NCBI GenBank assembly: GCA_028691615.1
Contig: JAQUYX010000008.1
Span: forward strand, 1-39,543
From: Victivallaceae bacterium
GTDB lineage: Bacteria > Verrucomicrobiota > Lentisphaeria > Victivallales > Victivallaceae
Reading direction: 5' to 3'
Length of the DNA: 39,543 nucleotides
Shown: piece after piece, positions 26,794 to 34,592 of the stretch
Numbering within the stretch: the first letter of the stretch is position 1
Layout of the letters: the number at the start of each line of letters is the position of its first letter
Notes under the pieces: model-generated
Database searches by the model: none
What the model was told of the DNA's origin: nothing
The model's input: only the letters and a program-made list of their open reading frames with translations
Translations under genes and position numbers: made by a program

Positions 26794-27408
26794 ATGAAGA
26801 TCGCATATTTCGGCGGCACGTTTGATCCGGTGCACAACGGGCATCTGGCGATGGGCAGATGTGCGCTTGAGAAGGGATTTGTGGAGAAGGTGCTGTTTGC
26901 GCCGGCCTACACTCCGCCGCATAAAGAGAGCGGGCGGATCGCCTCCTATTCCGACCGGTGTGAAATGCTGCGTCTTGCGCTCGGGAATACCTCGGGGATG
27001 GAATTATGCACGGTCGAGGAGGAGTTGGCGCTGCCGAAATCCTATACGCTGGACGTGCTGCGGTACTTGGCGCGAAAGCATCCGGAGCATCGGTATTTGC
27101 TGCTGTTGGGAAGCGATTCGGTCCGGCAGCTTTCCACGTGGAGCCGACCGCACGAATTGCTGGCGGAATTTGGGATTCTTTGGTTTGCCCGGCGGGATTC
27201 TCTGCCGGACGAGGAGGAGCTTGGGCGGGATTTTTCGGATGCGGAGCTGGAAATTTTCCGAAAAGGGCGTATTGAAGCACCTTTTTTTGAAATATCTTCG
27301 ACAAAAGTCAGAAGTATGATAGCAAAGTGCGAAAGCGTGAGGCATATTATACCCCGGGAAGAGGAACAATATATTATGTCCCGGAAAATTTATTCGGGGA
27401 AGGAGTGA
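26794..27408 (+). CDS. nadD: Nicotinate-nucleotide adenylyltransferase
   Basis: A 204-residue cytoplasmic enzyme that makes deamido-NAD+ from nicotinate mononucleotide and ATP. GGTFDPVHNGHL is the nucleotidyltransferase HxGH site, LLLLGSDSVRQLSTW is the family middle block and ISSTKVRSMI the C-terminal ISSTxIR motif. GGAAAG lies 7 bases before the ATG. Four bases separate its stop from rsfS, the common nadD-rsfS pairing. Confidence 0.93.
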   Translation: MKIAYFGGTFDPVHNGHLAMGRCALEKGFVEKVLFAPAYTPPHKESGRIASYSDRCEMLRLALGNTSGMELCTVEEELALPKSYTLDVLRYLARKHPEHRYLLLLGSDSVRQLSTWSRPHELLAEFGILWFARRDSLPDEEELGRDFSDAELEIFRKGRIEAPFFEISSTKVRSMIAKCESVRHIIPREEEQYIMSRKIYSGKE

Positions 27409-27412
27409 CGAC

Positions 27413-27811
27413 ATGGCAGATACGACAGGACGGCGTCCGGGGGCGGAGGAACTGGCCGATTTCATTATCAAGTGCGCCGATGACCGCAAAGGCGAGAAGA
27501 TCACCAAGCTGGTGCTGGGCGAAGAGAATTCCGTGGCGGACCTCTTTGTGGTGTGCAGCGCGAACAGCCAGCCGCATTTGAATGCGTTGGCCGGGAATAT
27601 TGAACGCGCGGTGCGCGAGCAATGGAATTTGCGGGCCCGTCCGCAGCCGGGCGAAACCGGCGCCGGCGGCTGGGTGGTGCTCGATTACAACGACGTGGTG
27701 GTTCATCTGATGACTTCCGAGGTTCGCGACCGTTACAATCTCGAAGGCCTGTGGAGCCGTGCGGATCAGAGTGATTCCATCGAGAAACTTGCCCGGATGA
27801 CGCCGCGCTGA
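27413..27811 (+). CDS. rsfS: Ribosomal silencing factor RsfS
   Basis: A 132-residue member of the RsfS/YbeB/Iojap family. It binds ribosomal protein uL14 and blocks subunit joining under starvation. Diagnostic blocks are KITKLVLGEENSVADLFVVC, GGWVVLDYNDVVVHLM and RDRYNLEGLW. AAGGAG inside the nadD tail lies 7 bases before the ATG. The pairing with nadD strengthens the call. Confidence 0.93.
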   Translation: MADTTGRRPGAEELADFIIKCADDRKGEKITKLVLGEENSVADLFVVCSANSQPHLNALAGNIERAVREQWNLRARPQPGETGAGGWVVLDYNDVVVHLMTSEVRDRYNLEGLWSRADQSDSIEKLARMTPR

Positions 27812-27839
27812 AGCGAAAGAAGGTTGATTTCCCTGCCTT

Positions 27840-28466
27840 ATGTACGGAAGACAATACAATCACGAGAACTGGAGTGAATACCAGTGGGAACGGCAGATCC
27901 GCGCCGATGAGCGGCGGATCAGCCGTTATTTCGCGGAACTGCCCAAGTGGATGGATCTTCCCGGCGAGGAGGAGTTGATCTCCGAGGAGATGTCCGACGA
28001 CCGGGGGCGGGTGACTGCGCCGGCGGCGACGACCCGGAACTTCTTCGGAAGCGGGGAAGAGGAGGAGTTCGACGACGAGGGTAGCGATGTGTTCGATGAG
28101 ACGCTGCTTCGCCGCAGCGGGGGCGAATTTATTTCCGCGGTCGATGCGCTCTTTGTGGAGTGGAATATTTTAGGCGCGACTGTGTTGGCCGGAGAATCGG
28201 TCAATGTCGTGCGCATTACCTGTGCATTCGGAAAATTGCAGGCGCGGCTGATTGAGCTGGCGGCGTTGGACGAAGCTGCGCCGCGCATGCTGCGGGTCAC
28301 GCTGGTCAAGCGGGCCATCGCCGATTTGTGCGAAGTGGACACGCTTTTGCGCCATGTCAGCGAAACCAACCAGAAGGCGGAAAAACCGCTGCGGGCGATC
28401 ATCGAGAGTTTGATGTGCCGCCGCGAGCGTCTGATTGATTTCATGCGGAAGCTGCGCCGCAGCTAG
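27840..28466 (+). CDS. Uncharacterised acidic helical protein after rsfS
   Basis: A 208-residue protein with no family I recognise. The N-terminal 40 residues are rich in charged and aromatic residues (NHENWSEYQWERQIRADERR). Residues 60-85 are a strongly acidic low-complexity linker (SGEEEEFDDEGSDVFDE). The remainder from about 95 looks like an all-helical bundle (ITCAFGKLQARLIELAALDE and following). No signal or membrane segment is seen. It starts 28 bases after rsfS, and the nearest ribosome-binding-like AAGG is about 19 bases away. It ends convergently with dprA, 38 bases apart. The position after rsfS allows, but does not prove, a ribosome-related role. Confidence 0.65.
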   Translation: MYGRQYNHENWSEYQWERQIRADERRISRYFAELPKWMDLPGEEELISEEMSDDRGRVTAPAATTRNFFGSGEEEEFDDEGSDVFDETLLRRSGGEFISAVDALFVEWNILGATVLAGESVNVVRITCAFGKLQARLIELAALDEAAPRMLRVTLVKRAIADLCEVDTLLRHVSETNQKAEKPLRAIIESLMCRRERLIDFMRKLRRS

Positions 28467-28504
28467 CGCGTGTTTGGCAATCACCACTTCTTGGCGGCGG
28501 TGAT

Positions 28505-29626
28505 TCAACCCTTCCGCCGAAGCGAATAACGGCGGCCGTTGGCGCGTTCGACGATCAGGGCGATTTCCAGTTCGGTCAGTGCGCCGAAGAGTTTTCCGGC
28601 ATCCCATCCGGTTTCAAGCACGAGGCCGTCGAGTTCCATTTCGCCTTTTTCCTGCAAAATTCCGATCAGCGTGCGTTTGTCTTCGGTGAGATCGGCGTAA
28701 GGATCGCTCCCGAGCGCGGGTGAAGCGGAGCGGATCATCGGGGAGACCGCGCCGAAAAGATATTCCCCGCCGGAGAGCACGTCGGAAAAATCCTCTGCGA
28801 GAAACGCGCCGTCCTTGATGAGCTTGTGGCATCCTTTTGCCTGCGGATTGTCCGCGTGGCCGGGGACGGCGAAAACATTGCGGTTCTGCTCCAGGGCAAG
28901 CCGCGCGGTAATCATCGCGCCGGAATCCAGTCCCGCCTCGATGACGATGGTATTGGCGCATAATCCGGCCACGATCCGGTTGCGTCGCGGAAAAGAGGTT
29001 CGGCTGACCGGGAAACGCATGGGAAATTCACTGATGACCGCGCCGCCGTGTTCCACAATGGCTTTGGCCAGCGGAATGTGTTCCTGCGGATGGATTTTCG
29101 CCAGCCCTCCGCCGAGCACCGCCACGGTGATGCCGTTTGCGTCAAGGGTCGCCTGATGGGCGACCGCGTCCACGCCGAAGGCCAGACCGGAGACGACGGA
29201 AAATCCCGCGGAGGCCGCGCCTTCGGCAAAGAGCCGCGCCATCTTGCCGCCATACGCGGACATGCGCCGGGACCCGACAATGGCGACGGAGGAGGAGCCG
29301 AAGGCGGGCAGCTCGCCGCGCACATAAAGGCACAGCGGCGGATCGTAAATATTGTTGAGAATCTGCGGATAACCCGGATCGTCCAGCGTGAAGATTCTGA
29401 CCCCGCTGCGTTCGACAAAGCGCAGTTCTTCATCCAGCTGTTCCATCGGAAATGTCGCGACCGCCGCGGCCAGCGCCGGTCCGATTCCTTTGACCGAAGC
29501 GAGTTCCTGTTCGGACGCGGTCAGCGCGGCGGAGGCTGAGCCGAAAAATTGCCGGAGCTGCCGGAACCGGGCGAACCCGATTCCCGCAATCAGATTGAAC
29601 GCGATGATGCTGTCGTGCTCGGTCAT
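28505..29626 (-). CDS. dprA: DNA-processing protein DprA
   Basis: A 373-residue protein that loads RecA on incoming single-stranded DNA in natural transformation. It has an N-terminal helix-hairpin-helix region (GIGFARFRQLRQFFGS and VKGIGPALAAAV), a Rossmann core with VAIVGSRRMSAYG, VVSGLAFGVDAVAH, FPRRNRIVAGLC and EAGLDSGAMITARLALEQ, and a C-terminal winged-helix region. The length is complete. Its ATG overlaps the aroB stop, so translation is coupled. Last gene of the leuC-leuD-hisC-aroB-dprA run. Confidence 0.93.
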   Translation of the reverse strand: MTEHDSIIAFNLIAGIGFARFRQLRQFFGSASAALTASEQELASVKGIGPALAAAVATFPMEQLDEELRFVERSGVRIFTLDDPGYPQILNNIYDPPLCLYVRGELPAFGSSSVAIVGSRRMSAYGGKMARLFAEGAASAGFSVVSGLAFGVDAVAHQATLDANGITVAVLGGGLAKIHPQEHIPLAKAIVEHGGAVISEFPMRFPVSRTSFPRRNRIVAGLCANTIVIEAGLDSGAMITARLALEQNRNVFAVPGHADNPQAKGCHKLIKDGAFLAEDFSDVLSGGEYLFGAVSPMIRSASPALGSDPYADLTEDKRTLIGILQEKGEMELDGLVLETGWDAGKLFGALTELEIALIVERANGRRYSLRRKG

Positions 29627-30699
29627 CGGACACCGTCGAGCGATGCTTCGATCTCTTCGGGCGCGGCATCGGGAAGCACCCGGCCCCGGCCGAGCGCTTC
29701 GGGGAGCACCAGAGCGATGTGGCCGAAGGAATTTTTCTTGTCATGTCTCATACATTCGACGATGGCTTTGCTCATTGCCTGCGGCGGCATGGCGTCGGGT
29801 AGTCCGAGCGCGGCTAAAAGCGCGTTCTGCCGCTCCAGCTCTTCGTCCGTCCAAAGCCCTTTTTGCAGGGCGAAGGCGCCCGCGGCGGCCATTCCCATAG
29901 CGACCGCTTCGCCGTGCGGAACGGCAAAGTGGCTCAGCAGTTCCACCGCATGTCCGAAGGTATGCCCGTAATTGAGCAGCATGCGTTCGCCCTGTTCGGT
30001 TTCATCCCGCATGACTACGCCGGCTTTGATCTGACAGCAGCGGAAAATTACCTCTTCGTAGAAATCCAAATCGCGGGTGAGAAGTTTGTCGAGATTCTGT
30101 TCCAGCAGCTCAAAGAGCGCCCGGTCGAGGATAACGCCATATTTGACCACTTCGGCCAGACCGCAGCGCAGCTCCGGTTCCGGCAACGTCAACAGAAAAT
30201 CGCGGTCGATAAGCACAAGTTTCGGCTGGTTGAAGAGCCCGACGAGGTTCTTTCCCTCGATGAGATCGCACCCGGTTTTGCCCCCGACGCTGGAATCGAC
30301 CATCGCCAGCAGCGTGGTGGGAACCTGCAGGAAGGGAATGCCGCGCATGAAAATTCCTGCGGCGAATCCGGTCATATCGCCGACCACGCCTCCGCCGATG
30401 GCGACGAACCCGCATTTGCGGGAAAATTGACGCACCGCGGCCATCCGGCAGATGTTGATGACCTCGTCCGGCGTCTTGTGACCTTCGCCGGCCGGGAAGA
30501 CGTAAGGCTCCGCGCCGAGCATCCGGCAACACGCCTCTGCGCGGTCGAGCCGGGCGACATTCGAGTCGAGCACGGCGAGCATTTTCTCCACCGGAAAGAC
30601 ATCGGCGATTTGTTTTTGCGCCTCCGGGGAACCGACCTTCGCAAAGAGAATGTCATAAGAGCGATTGCCCAGACCGACCTGGCAGCACGATTCTTTCAT
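29623..30699 (-). CDS. aroB: 3-Dehydroquinate synthase
   Basis: A 358-residue enzyme for the second shikimate-pathway step (DAHP to 3-dehydroquinate, NAD+ and Zn dependent). GGGVVGDMTGFAAGIFMRGI, TTLLAMVDSSVGGKTG, EVVKYGVI and NYGHTFGHAVE (Zn-ligand His) are all present. ATG 30699 is preceded by AGGAGG at 7 bases, which decides the start over an in-frame codon at 30801. It lies 25 bases after hisC. Confidence 0.95.
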   Translation of the reverse strand: MKESCCQVGLGNRSYDILFAKVGSPEAQKQIADVFPVEKMLAVLDSNVARLDRAEACCRMLGAEPYVFPAGEGHKTPDEVINICRMAAVRQFSRKCGFVAIGGGVVGDMTGFAAGIFMRGIPFLQVPTTLLAMVDSSVGGKTGCDLIEGKNLVGLFNQPKLVLIDRDFLLTLPEPELRCGLAEVVKYGVILDRALFELLEQNLDKLLTRDLDFYEEVIFRCCQIKAGVVMRDETEQGERMLLNYGHTFGHAVELLSHFAVPHGEAVAMGMAAAGAFALQKGLWTDEELERQNALLAALGLPDAMPPQAMSKAIVECMRHDKKNSFGHIALVLPEALGRGRVLPDAAPEEIEASLDGVR

Positions 30700-30724
30700 G
30701 GCGCGCCTCCTGTGTATCCGACGG

Positions 30725-31792
30725 TTATTTGCGGTAGATTGCTTGGGTGGTTTCGATGAAAATACGCATCTCTTCGGGGGTGCCGACGGTGATTCGGACA
30801 AATTTTCCGGTCACTGCGCCGGGAAAATAGCGCACAATGATCGCGTGATCGCGCAGCGCGCGGAAATACTTTTCCCCGTCGTCGTCCGGCGGCGCGGCGA
30901 AAACAAAGTTCGCCGCCGAATCAATGACCCGGAAGCCGAGCGCTTTCAAATCGGCCGTGAGTTTGGCGCGTCCGGCCAGCACTTTTGCGACGACCGATTT
31001 GCGGTATTCGACATCCCGCACCGCCGCTTCGGCCAAAGTCTGGGCAATGCGGTCGAGATTGTAGGAATCCTTGAGCTTGAGCATGCCGTGAATCAGCCGC
31101 GCGTTGCCGACGACGTAACCGAAACGCAGTCCGGCCAGCGAATAGCTTTTGGAACTGGTGCGCGACACCAGCACGTTCGGCATGGAGAGCGCCAGATCCA
31201 TGCAGTTGTCGGCGGCGAAATCGGCGTAGGCCTCGTCAACCATCACAATGCCGTCAAAGTTCTCCGCGAAACGCCGGATGATCTCTTTGTCGTAGGTGTT
31301 GCCCGTGGGCGCATTCGGGCGGGCAAAGATGCAGACATTCGCGCCCCGGGTGAATCCGGCGAGATCCTCCGGGAGCGAAAAGTCCTCGGGATTGAGGGGA
31401 ATCGGCATGACCTTTGCCCCTTGCGCCGCGGCCAGCACTTTGTAGAGCGAATACGTCGGCTCCAGCGCCGCCGCCGGATGGTTCGCGTCGACGAAGGCGC
31501 GGAAGAAGATCGTGAAAACGTCGTCGGAACCGTTGGCGGCCATCACCTGTTCCCGGCTGCAGCCGTTGAGTTCGGCGATGGCCGAACAGAGATGATCGGC
31601 CAGCGGATCCGGATAGCGCCGCAGTCTTTCGCAGTCGAGCGAGCGCGCCGCTTCAAAGACCTTCGGCGACGGCGGATAGGGATTTTCATTGGTGTTCAGC
31701 TTGATCAGGCGTTCCATCTTCGGCTGTTCGCCGGGGGTGTAGCCGGTCATCGACTGAATGTCTTTGCGGAAATAATCTTTGTACGCTCGCAT
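30725..31792 (-). CDS. hisC: Histidinol-phosphate aminotransferase
   Basis: A 355-residue PLP-dependent aminotransferase converting imidazole-acetol phosphate and glutamate to histidinol phosphate. KLNTNENPYPPSP, GSDDVFTIFFRAF, FARPNAPTGN, VDEAYADF and SKSYSLAGLRFGY (PLP Lys) are the HisC blocks. ATG 31792 is preceded by AGAGG at 8 bases. It could also act on aromatic or branched-chain keto acids, fitting neighbours aroB and leuCD. Confidence 0.92.
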   Translation of the reverse strand: MRAYKDYFRKDIQSMTGYTPGEQPKMERLIKLNTNENPYPPSPKVFEAARSLDCERLRRYPDPLADHLCSAIAELNGCSREQVMAANGSDDVFTIFFRAFVDANHPAAALEPTYSLYKVLAAAQGAKVMPIPLNPEDFSLPEDLAGFTRGANVCIFARPNAPTGNTYDKEIIRRFAENFDGIVMVDEAYADFAADNCMDLALSMPNVLVSRTSSKSYSLAGLRFGYVVGNARLIHGMLKLKDSYNLDRIAQTLAEAAVRDVEYRKSVVAKVLAGRAKLTADLKALGFRVIDSAANFVFAAPPDDDGEKYFRALRDHAIIVRYFPGAVTGKFVRITVGTPEEMRIFIETTQAIYRK

Positions 31793-31820
31793 TTCGCGGC
31801 CTCTGGTGTTTTTTCGTTCG

Positions 31821-32345
31821 TCAGTATTTGGCGTTGGCGTAACCGACCCAGCCGCCGGCTTTGACCAGCTCGAAGTCGAACGCTCCGACTTCAAAAGGAT
31901 AGACTTTGGTTTTGCCGGAGCCGGTGACGGTGAAGGTGCGCTGTTCGAGATCGGTCGTGCAGAACGCCTCCCCGCCGGAAAACTCACGGAAGATCTCGTC
32001 GATTGCCTCGGGCGCCAGCGACACGGCCATCAGTCCGCAGTTGAACATGTTCTGACGGAAAATGCGCGCGAATCCCACGGCGATGACCAGATTGATGTCG
32101 TTGCATTCGAGTACCCACGGCGCGTGTTCGCGCGACGAGCCGCAGCCGAAATTCGACCGGGTGACGATCACGGATTTTCCGGCGATGTCGCGCTTGGGAT
32201 CGAACTTCGGCAGCGAAAGATCTTCGAGGCAATAGGGCTTGAGCGCCGCTTTGGTCGCCTCGGTCAGATACTTGGCCGGGATGATTTCGTCGGTATTGAT
32301 ATCGGAACGGTCGAGAAAAAGAATTTTTCCGCTGAAATTTTTCAT
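31821..32345 (-). CDS. leuD: 3-Isopropylmalate dehydratase small subunit
   Basis: A 174-residue swivelling-domain subunit that pairs with LeuC to isomerise 2- to 3-isopropylmalate. DINTDEIIPAKYL, TRSNFGCGSSREHAPW and GFARIFRQNMFNCGL are characteristic. The length is that of the compact, archaeal/HACN-like LeuD. It lies 27 bases after leuC. Confidence 0.93.
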   Translation of the reverse strand: MKNFSGKILFLDRSDINTDEIIPAKYLTEATKAALKPYCLEDLSLPKFDPKRDIAGKSVIVTRSNFGCGSSREHAPWVLECNDINLVIAVGFARIFRQNMFNCGLMAVSLAPEAIDEIFREFSGGEAFCTTDLEQRTFTVTGSGKTKVYPFEVGAFDFELVKAGGWVGYANAKY

Positions 32346-32372
32346 CTTGAAGATAAATCCTGTACGATGGGG

Positions 32373-33659
32373 TTATTTCACAAAGAGAGGCGAGTTGACA
32401 ATCCGTCCGGCAATGGCCGTGGCCGCCGCCGAAGCCGGACTCATCAGATGAACCATGCCGCCTTTGCCCATGCGACCGTTGAAGTTGCGGTTGGTGGTCG
32501 AGGCGCAGACTTCGCCTTTGGCCAAGACGCCGTTGCTCATGCCCAGGCAGGCCCCGCAGGTCGGATTGGTCACGCAGAATCCCGCGTCCATGAAAATCTG
32601 AATCAACCCTTCGGCCAATGCCATCGAATAGATTTTCGGCGTCGCCGGCGAGACGATCGCGCGCACCGAGTCGGCAATCTTGCGGCCCTTGAGAATGCCT
32701 GCGGCAATGCGCAGATCCTCAATGCGTCCGTTGGTGCAGGAACCGATGTAAACCTGATCCACCTTCGTTCCCGCAAGTTCGGCGATCGTGCGCACCTGGT
32801 CGGGCTTGTAGTTGATGGTGGCCACCGGTTCGACTTCGGCGGCGTCGATCGTGACGACGCGGGTGTATTTTGCGTCGGCGTCGGGCCGGAATTTCGAATA
32901 CGCGGCAAGCGCCGCCTCTTTCGACGCAAATTCATCGGCGATGAACTCCCAGAGGTAATCGACGGTGGTCTTGTCCGGGTAGCAGATGCCGCAGGTGGCG
33001 CCGGCCTCGATGGCCATGTTGCAAAGCGTCATCCGCGAACCCATATCCATGGCGTCGACGGCTTCTCCGGCAAATTCGATGACCTGATCGGTCGCGCCGT
33101 TGACCGTGAGCATGCGGATGATCCAGAGAATCAGATCCTTTGCATAAACTCCGCTGCGCAGTTTTCCTTTGACCTCGACTTTGATCGTCGACGGATCGCG
33201 CAGCGCGCAGACTCCCTTGAGGATGCCCACTTCCAAGTCGGTCGATCCGACTCCGGCGGCGAATGCGCCGAACGCGCCGTGCGTGCAGGTGTGGGAATCG
33301 CCCATGATGACGGTGAATCCGGGACGGACGAAGCCCTTCTCCGGGAAGATCGCGTGGCAGACGCCGTTGCGGCCGATGTCGAAGAAGTCCTTGATGCCGT
33401 GGCGGTTGGCCCAGTCGCGCAAGGTTTTGCCCTGCTCCGCCGTCTTGGAATCCTTGGCGGGGGTCACATGGTCGATGACGGCCTTGATTTTGGTGGTGTC
33501 GAAAACGCGGTCGAGATTTTTGGCGACCAGGTCGTTGATGGTGATCGGGGTGGTGATTTCGTGGCAGAAGACGCGGTCGAGACGGATGACCGAGACACCT
33601 TCGGCGGGAGCGTCGATGCGGTGTGCGTCGAATATTTTTTGTGCGACAGTTTTTCCCAT
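32373..33659 (-). CDS. leuC: 3-Isopropylmalate dehydratase large subunit
   Basis: A 428-residue aconitase-superfamily subunit. Cluster Cys residues are in YIGSCTNGR and PTCGACLGM. The substrate blocks VIDHVTPAKD, MGDSHTCTHGAFGAFA and STTNRNFNGRMG are intact. ATG 33659 is preceded by GGAGG at 7 bases, better than an in-frame codon at 33686. The length matches the short LeuC type; homoaconitase activity cannot be excluded. leuA and leuB are not in the window. Confidence 0.93.
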   Translation of the reverse strand: MGKTVAQKIFDAHRIDAPAEGVSVIRLDRVFCHEITTPITINDLVAKNLDRVFDTTKIKAVIDHVTPAKDSKTAEQGKTLRDWANRHGIKDFFDIGRNGVCHAIFPEKGFVRPGFTVIMGDSHTCTHGAFGAFAAGVGSTDLEVGILKGVCALRDPSTIKVEVKGKLRSGVYAKDLILWIIRMLTVNGATDQVIEFAGEAVDAMDMGSRMTLCNMAIEAGATCGICYPDKTTVDYLWEFIADEFASKEAALAAYSKFRPDADAKYTRVVTIDAAEVEPVATINYKPDQVRTIAELAGTKVDQVYIGSCTNGRIEDLRIAAGILKGRKIADSVRAIVSPATPKIYSMALAEGLIQIFMDAGFCVTNPTCGACLGMSNGVLAKGEVCASTTNRNFNGRMGKGGMVHLMSPASAAATAIAGRIVNSPLFVK

Positions 33660-33695
33660 GACAAACCTCCGTATGAGAGAAGACAATTCCTGAGG

Positions 33696-33746
33696 AACGG
33701 CAGCGCCGTTCTGAATTAATATACAGTGGAAACACGTTTTTTACAA
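33696..33746 (-). promoter_or_regulatory. Promoter and leader hairpin of the leuC operon
   Basis: On the minus strand TTGTAA (33746-33741), a 17-bp spacer and TATATT (33723-33718). The leader then forms a small hairpin, AACGGC/GCCGTT with a 3-base loop (33710-33696), not followed by a T run. Confidence 0.6.
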
Positions 33747-33803
33747 GTGTCGGCATTTGCAATCCTCCTGCGCGGAGAGTATATTTTTCGAGGCAAATTA
33801 TGG

Positions 33804-33970
33804 AGACGGCACTGCCAAAGGTCGCGCCGCGTATTCCGGTGCCTCGTAAACGGCCTGAAACTTCGTTTTTTCGGTGGTTACTCTCCGAGTAGCCTTTCCT
33901 CAAAACCGGAAATTCATTCCGTTTCCGATTCACCCGGAATCCATCGACGGGACGTTTGGCAGTGCCGTCT
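33804..33970. repeat. MITE-like repeat, full-length copy A
   Basis: A 167-bp element bounded by perfect 16-bp terminal inverted repeats: AGACGGCACTGCCAAA (33804-33819) and TTTGGCAGTGCCGTCT (33955-33970). The interior shares GTTACTCTCCGAGTAG (33877-33892) and many further bases with copy B at 39172. It contains no plausible gene. It lies between the divergent leuC promoter and the pseudopilin gene. Confidence 0.8.
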
Positions 33971-33973
33971 ATC

Positions 33974-34002
33974 TGGAGACGGCACTGCCAAAGGTCGCGC
34001 CG
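33974..34002. repeat. Left-end duplicate of the MITE-like repeat
   Basis: A 29-base exact copy of 33801-33829 (TGGAGACGGCACTGCC onward), then sequence diverges. With the right end of copy A it forms a perfect 16-bp stem with a 6-base loop (33955-33992). Confidence 0.8.
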
Positions 34003-34044
34003 ATCAAGAATCAGATTCCGTTCAAGACGGGAGAGGAGGAGATC

Positions 34045-34554
34045 GTGGGGAGGAAGAAGCGGTATTTCACATTGATTGAGCTCATGGTGGTGATCGCCAT
34101 TCTCGCCGTGCTGGCCGGACTGATCCTCGGCGCTTCCCGGAGGGCGAGCGCAATGGCTCGCCGGAGCGCGTGCATCGGCAATCTTTCGCAGATCGCGCTG
34201 GCGTTGGAGTTGTATGCGCAGAACAACCGATACCGTTTGCCGGAGTGCCGCGGTTCCCTTGACGAACATGCGGGGCCTTCCATTCGCGAGACGCTCTCCG
34301 CGCAGCTTGGCGGCGCGAAGTCCAAGGTTTTCGAATGTCCCGCCGACCCGGAACGCCAAACGCGCGACGGCGGCAGTTACGACTGGAACACCCGCGCGAA
34401 CGGGCGAAAACTGGACGAGAGAGCGCTTTTGGTCATGGATTTCGAGATGCCGGTCATGGCCGACTATGACAATTTTCACGACGACAAGGCGCTTCCCACC
34501 GGCAAAAACTGGCTCTACCTGCCGCGCAGCGTGCAAAAGGAACTCAAACACTGA
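34045..34554 (+). CDS. Short pseudopilin-like protein
   Basis: A 169-residue protein with prepilin-type N-terminus [19 protein letters not shown] and a single hydrophobic helix, again with Arg/Tyr instead of Gly before Phe. It continues with [19 protein letters not shown], the usual NLKQ-like block of the GspG-type family. The start is GTG 34045, with AGGAGGA five bases upstream; a longer frame from 33874 would read through the repeat element. It is shorter than the pseudopilin at 9167 and lacks its H-x9-DG motif. It leads a plus-strand group with a GT2-like gene 38 bases downstream. Confidence 0.8.
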   Translation: MGRKKRYFTLIELMVVIAILAVLAGLILGASRRASAMARRSACIGNLSQIALALELYAQNNRYRLPECRGSLDEHAGPSIRETLSAQLGGAKSKVFECPADPERQTRDGGSYDWNTRANGRKLDERALLVMDFEMPVMADYDNFHDDKALPTGKNWLYLPRSVQKELKH

Positions 34555-34592
34555 CCGTTTTTTTCCGGGGAGCAGGAGGTTTGTCCGACACT

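Noticed and set aside
28479-28505. AATCACC/GGTGATT hairpin between the convergent unknown gene and dprA
   Set aside because: There is no T run on either strand and the stem is short, so it was not called a terminator.
31779-33719. A 646-codon plus-strand frame opposite leuD and leuC
   Set aside because: It is antisense to two genes with complete catalytic motifs and good ribosome-binding sites.
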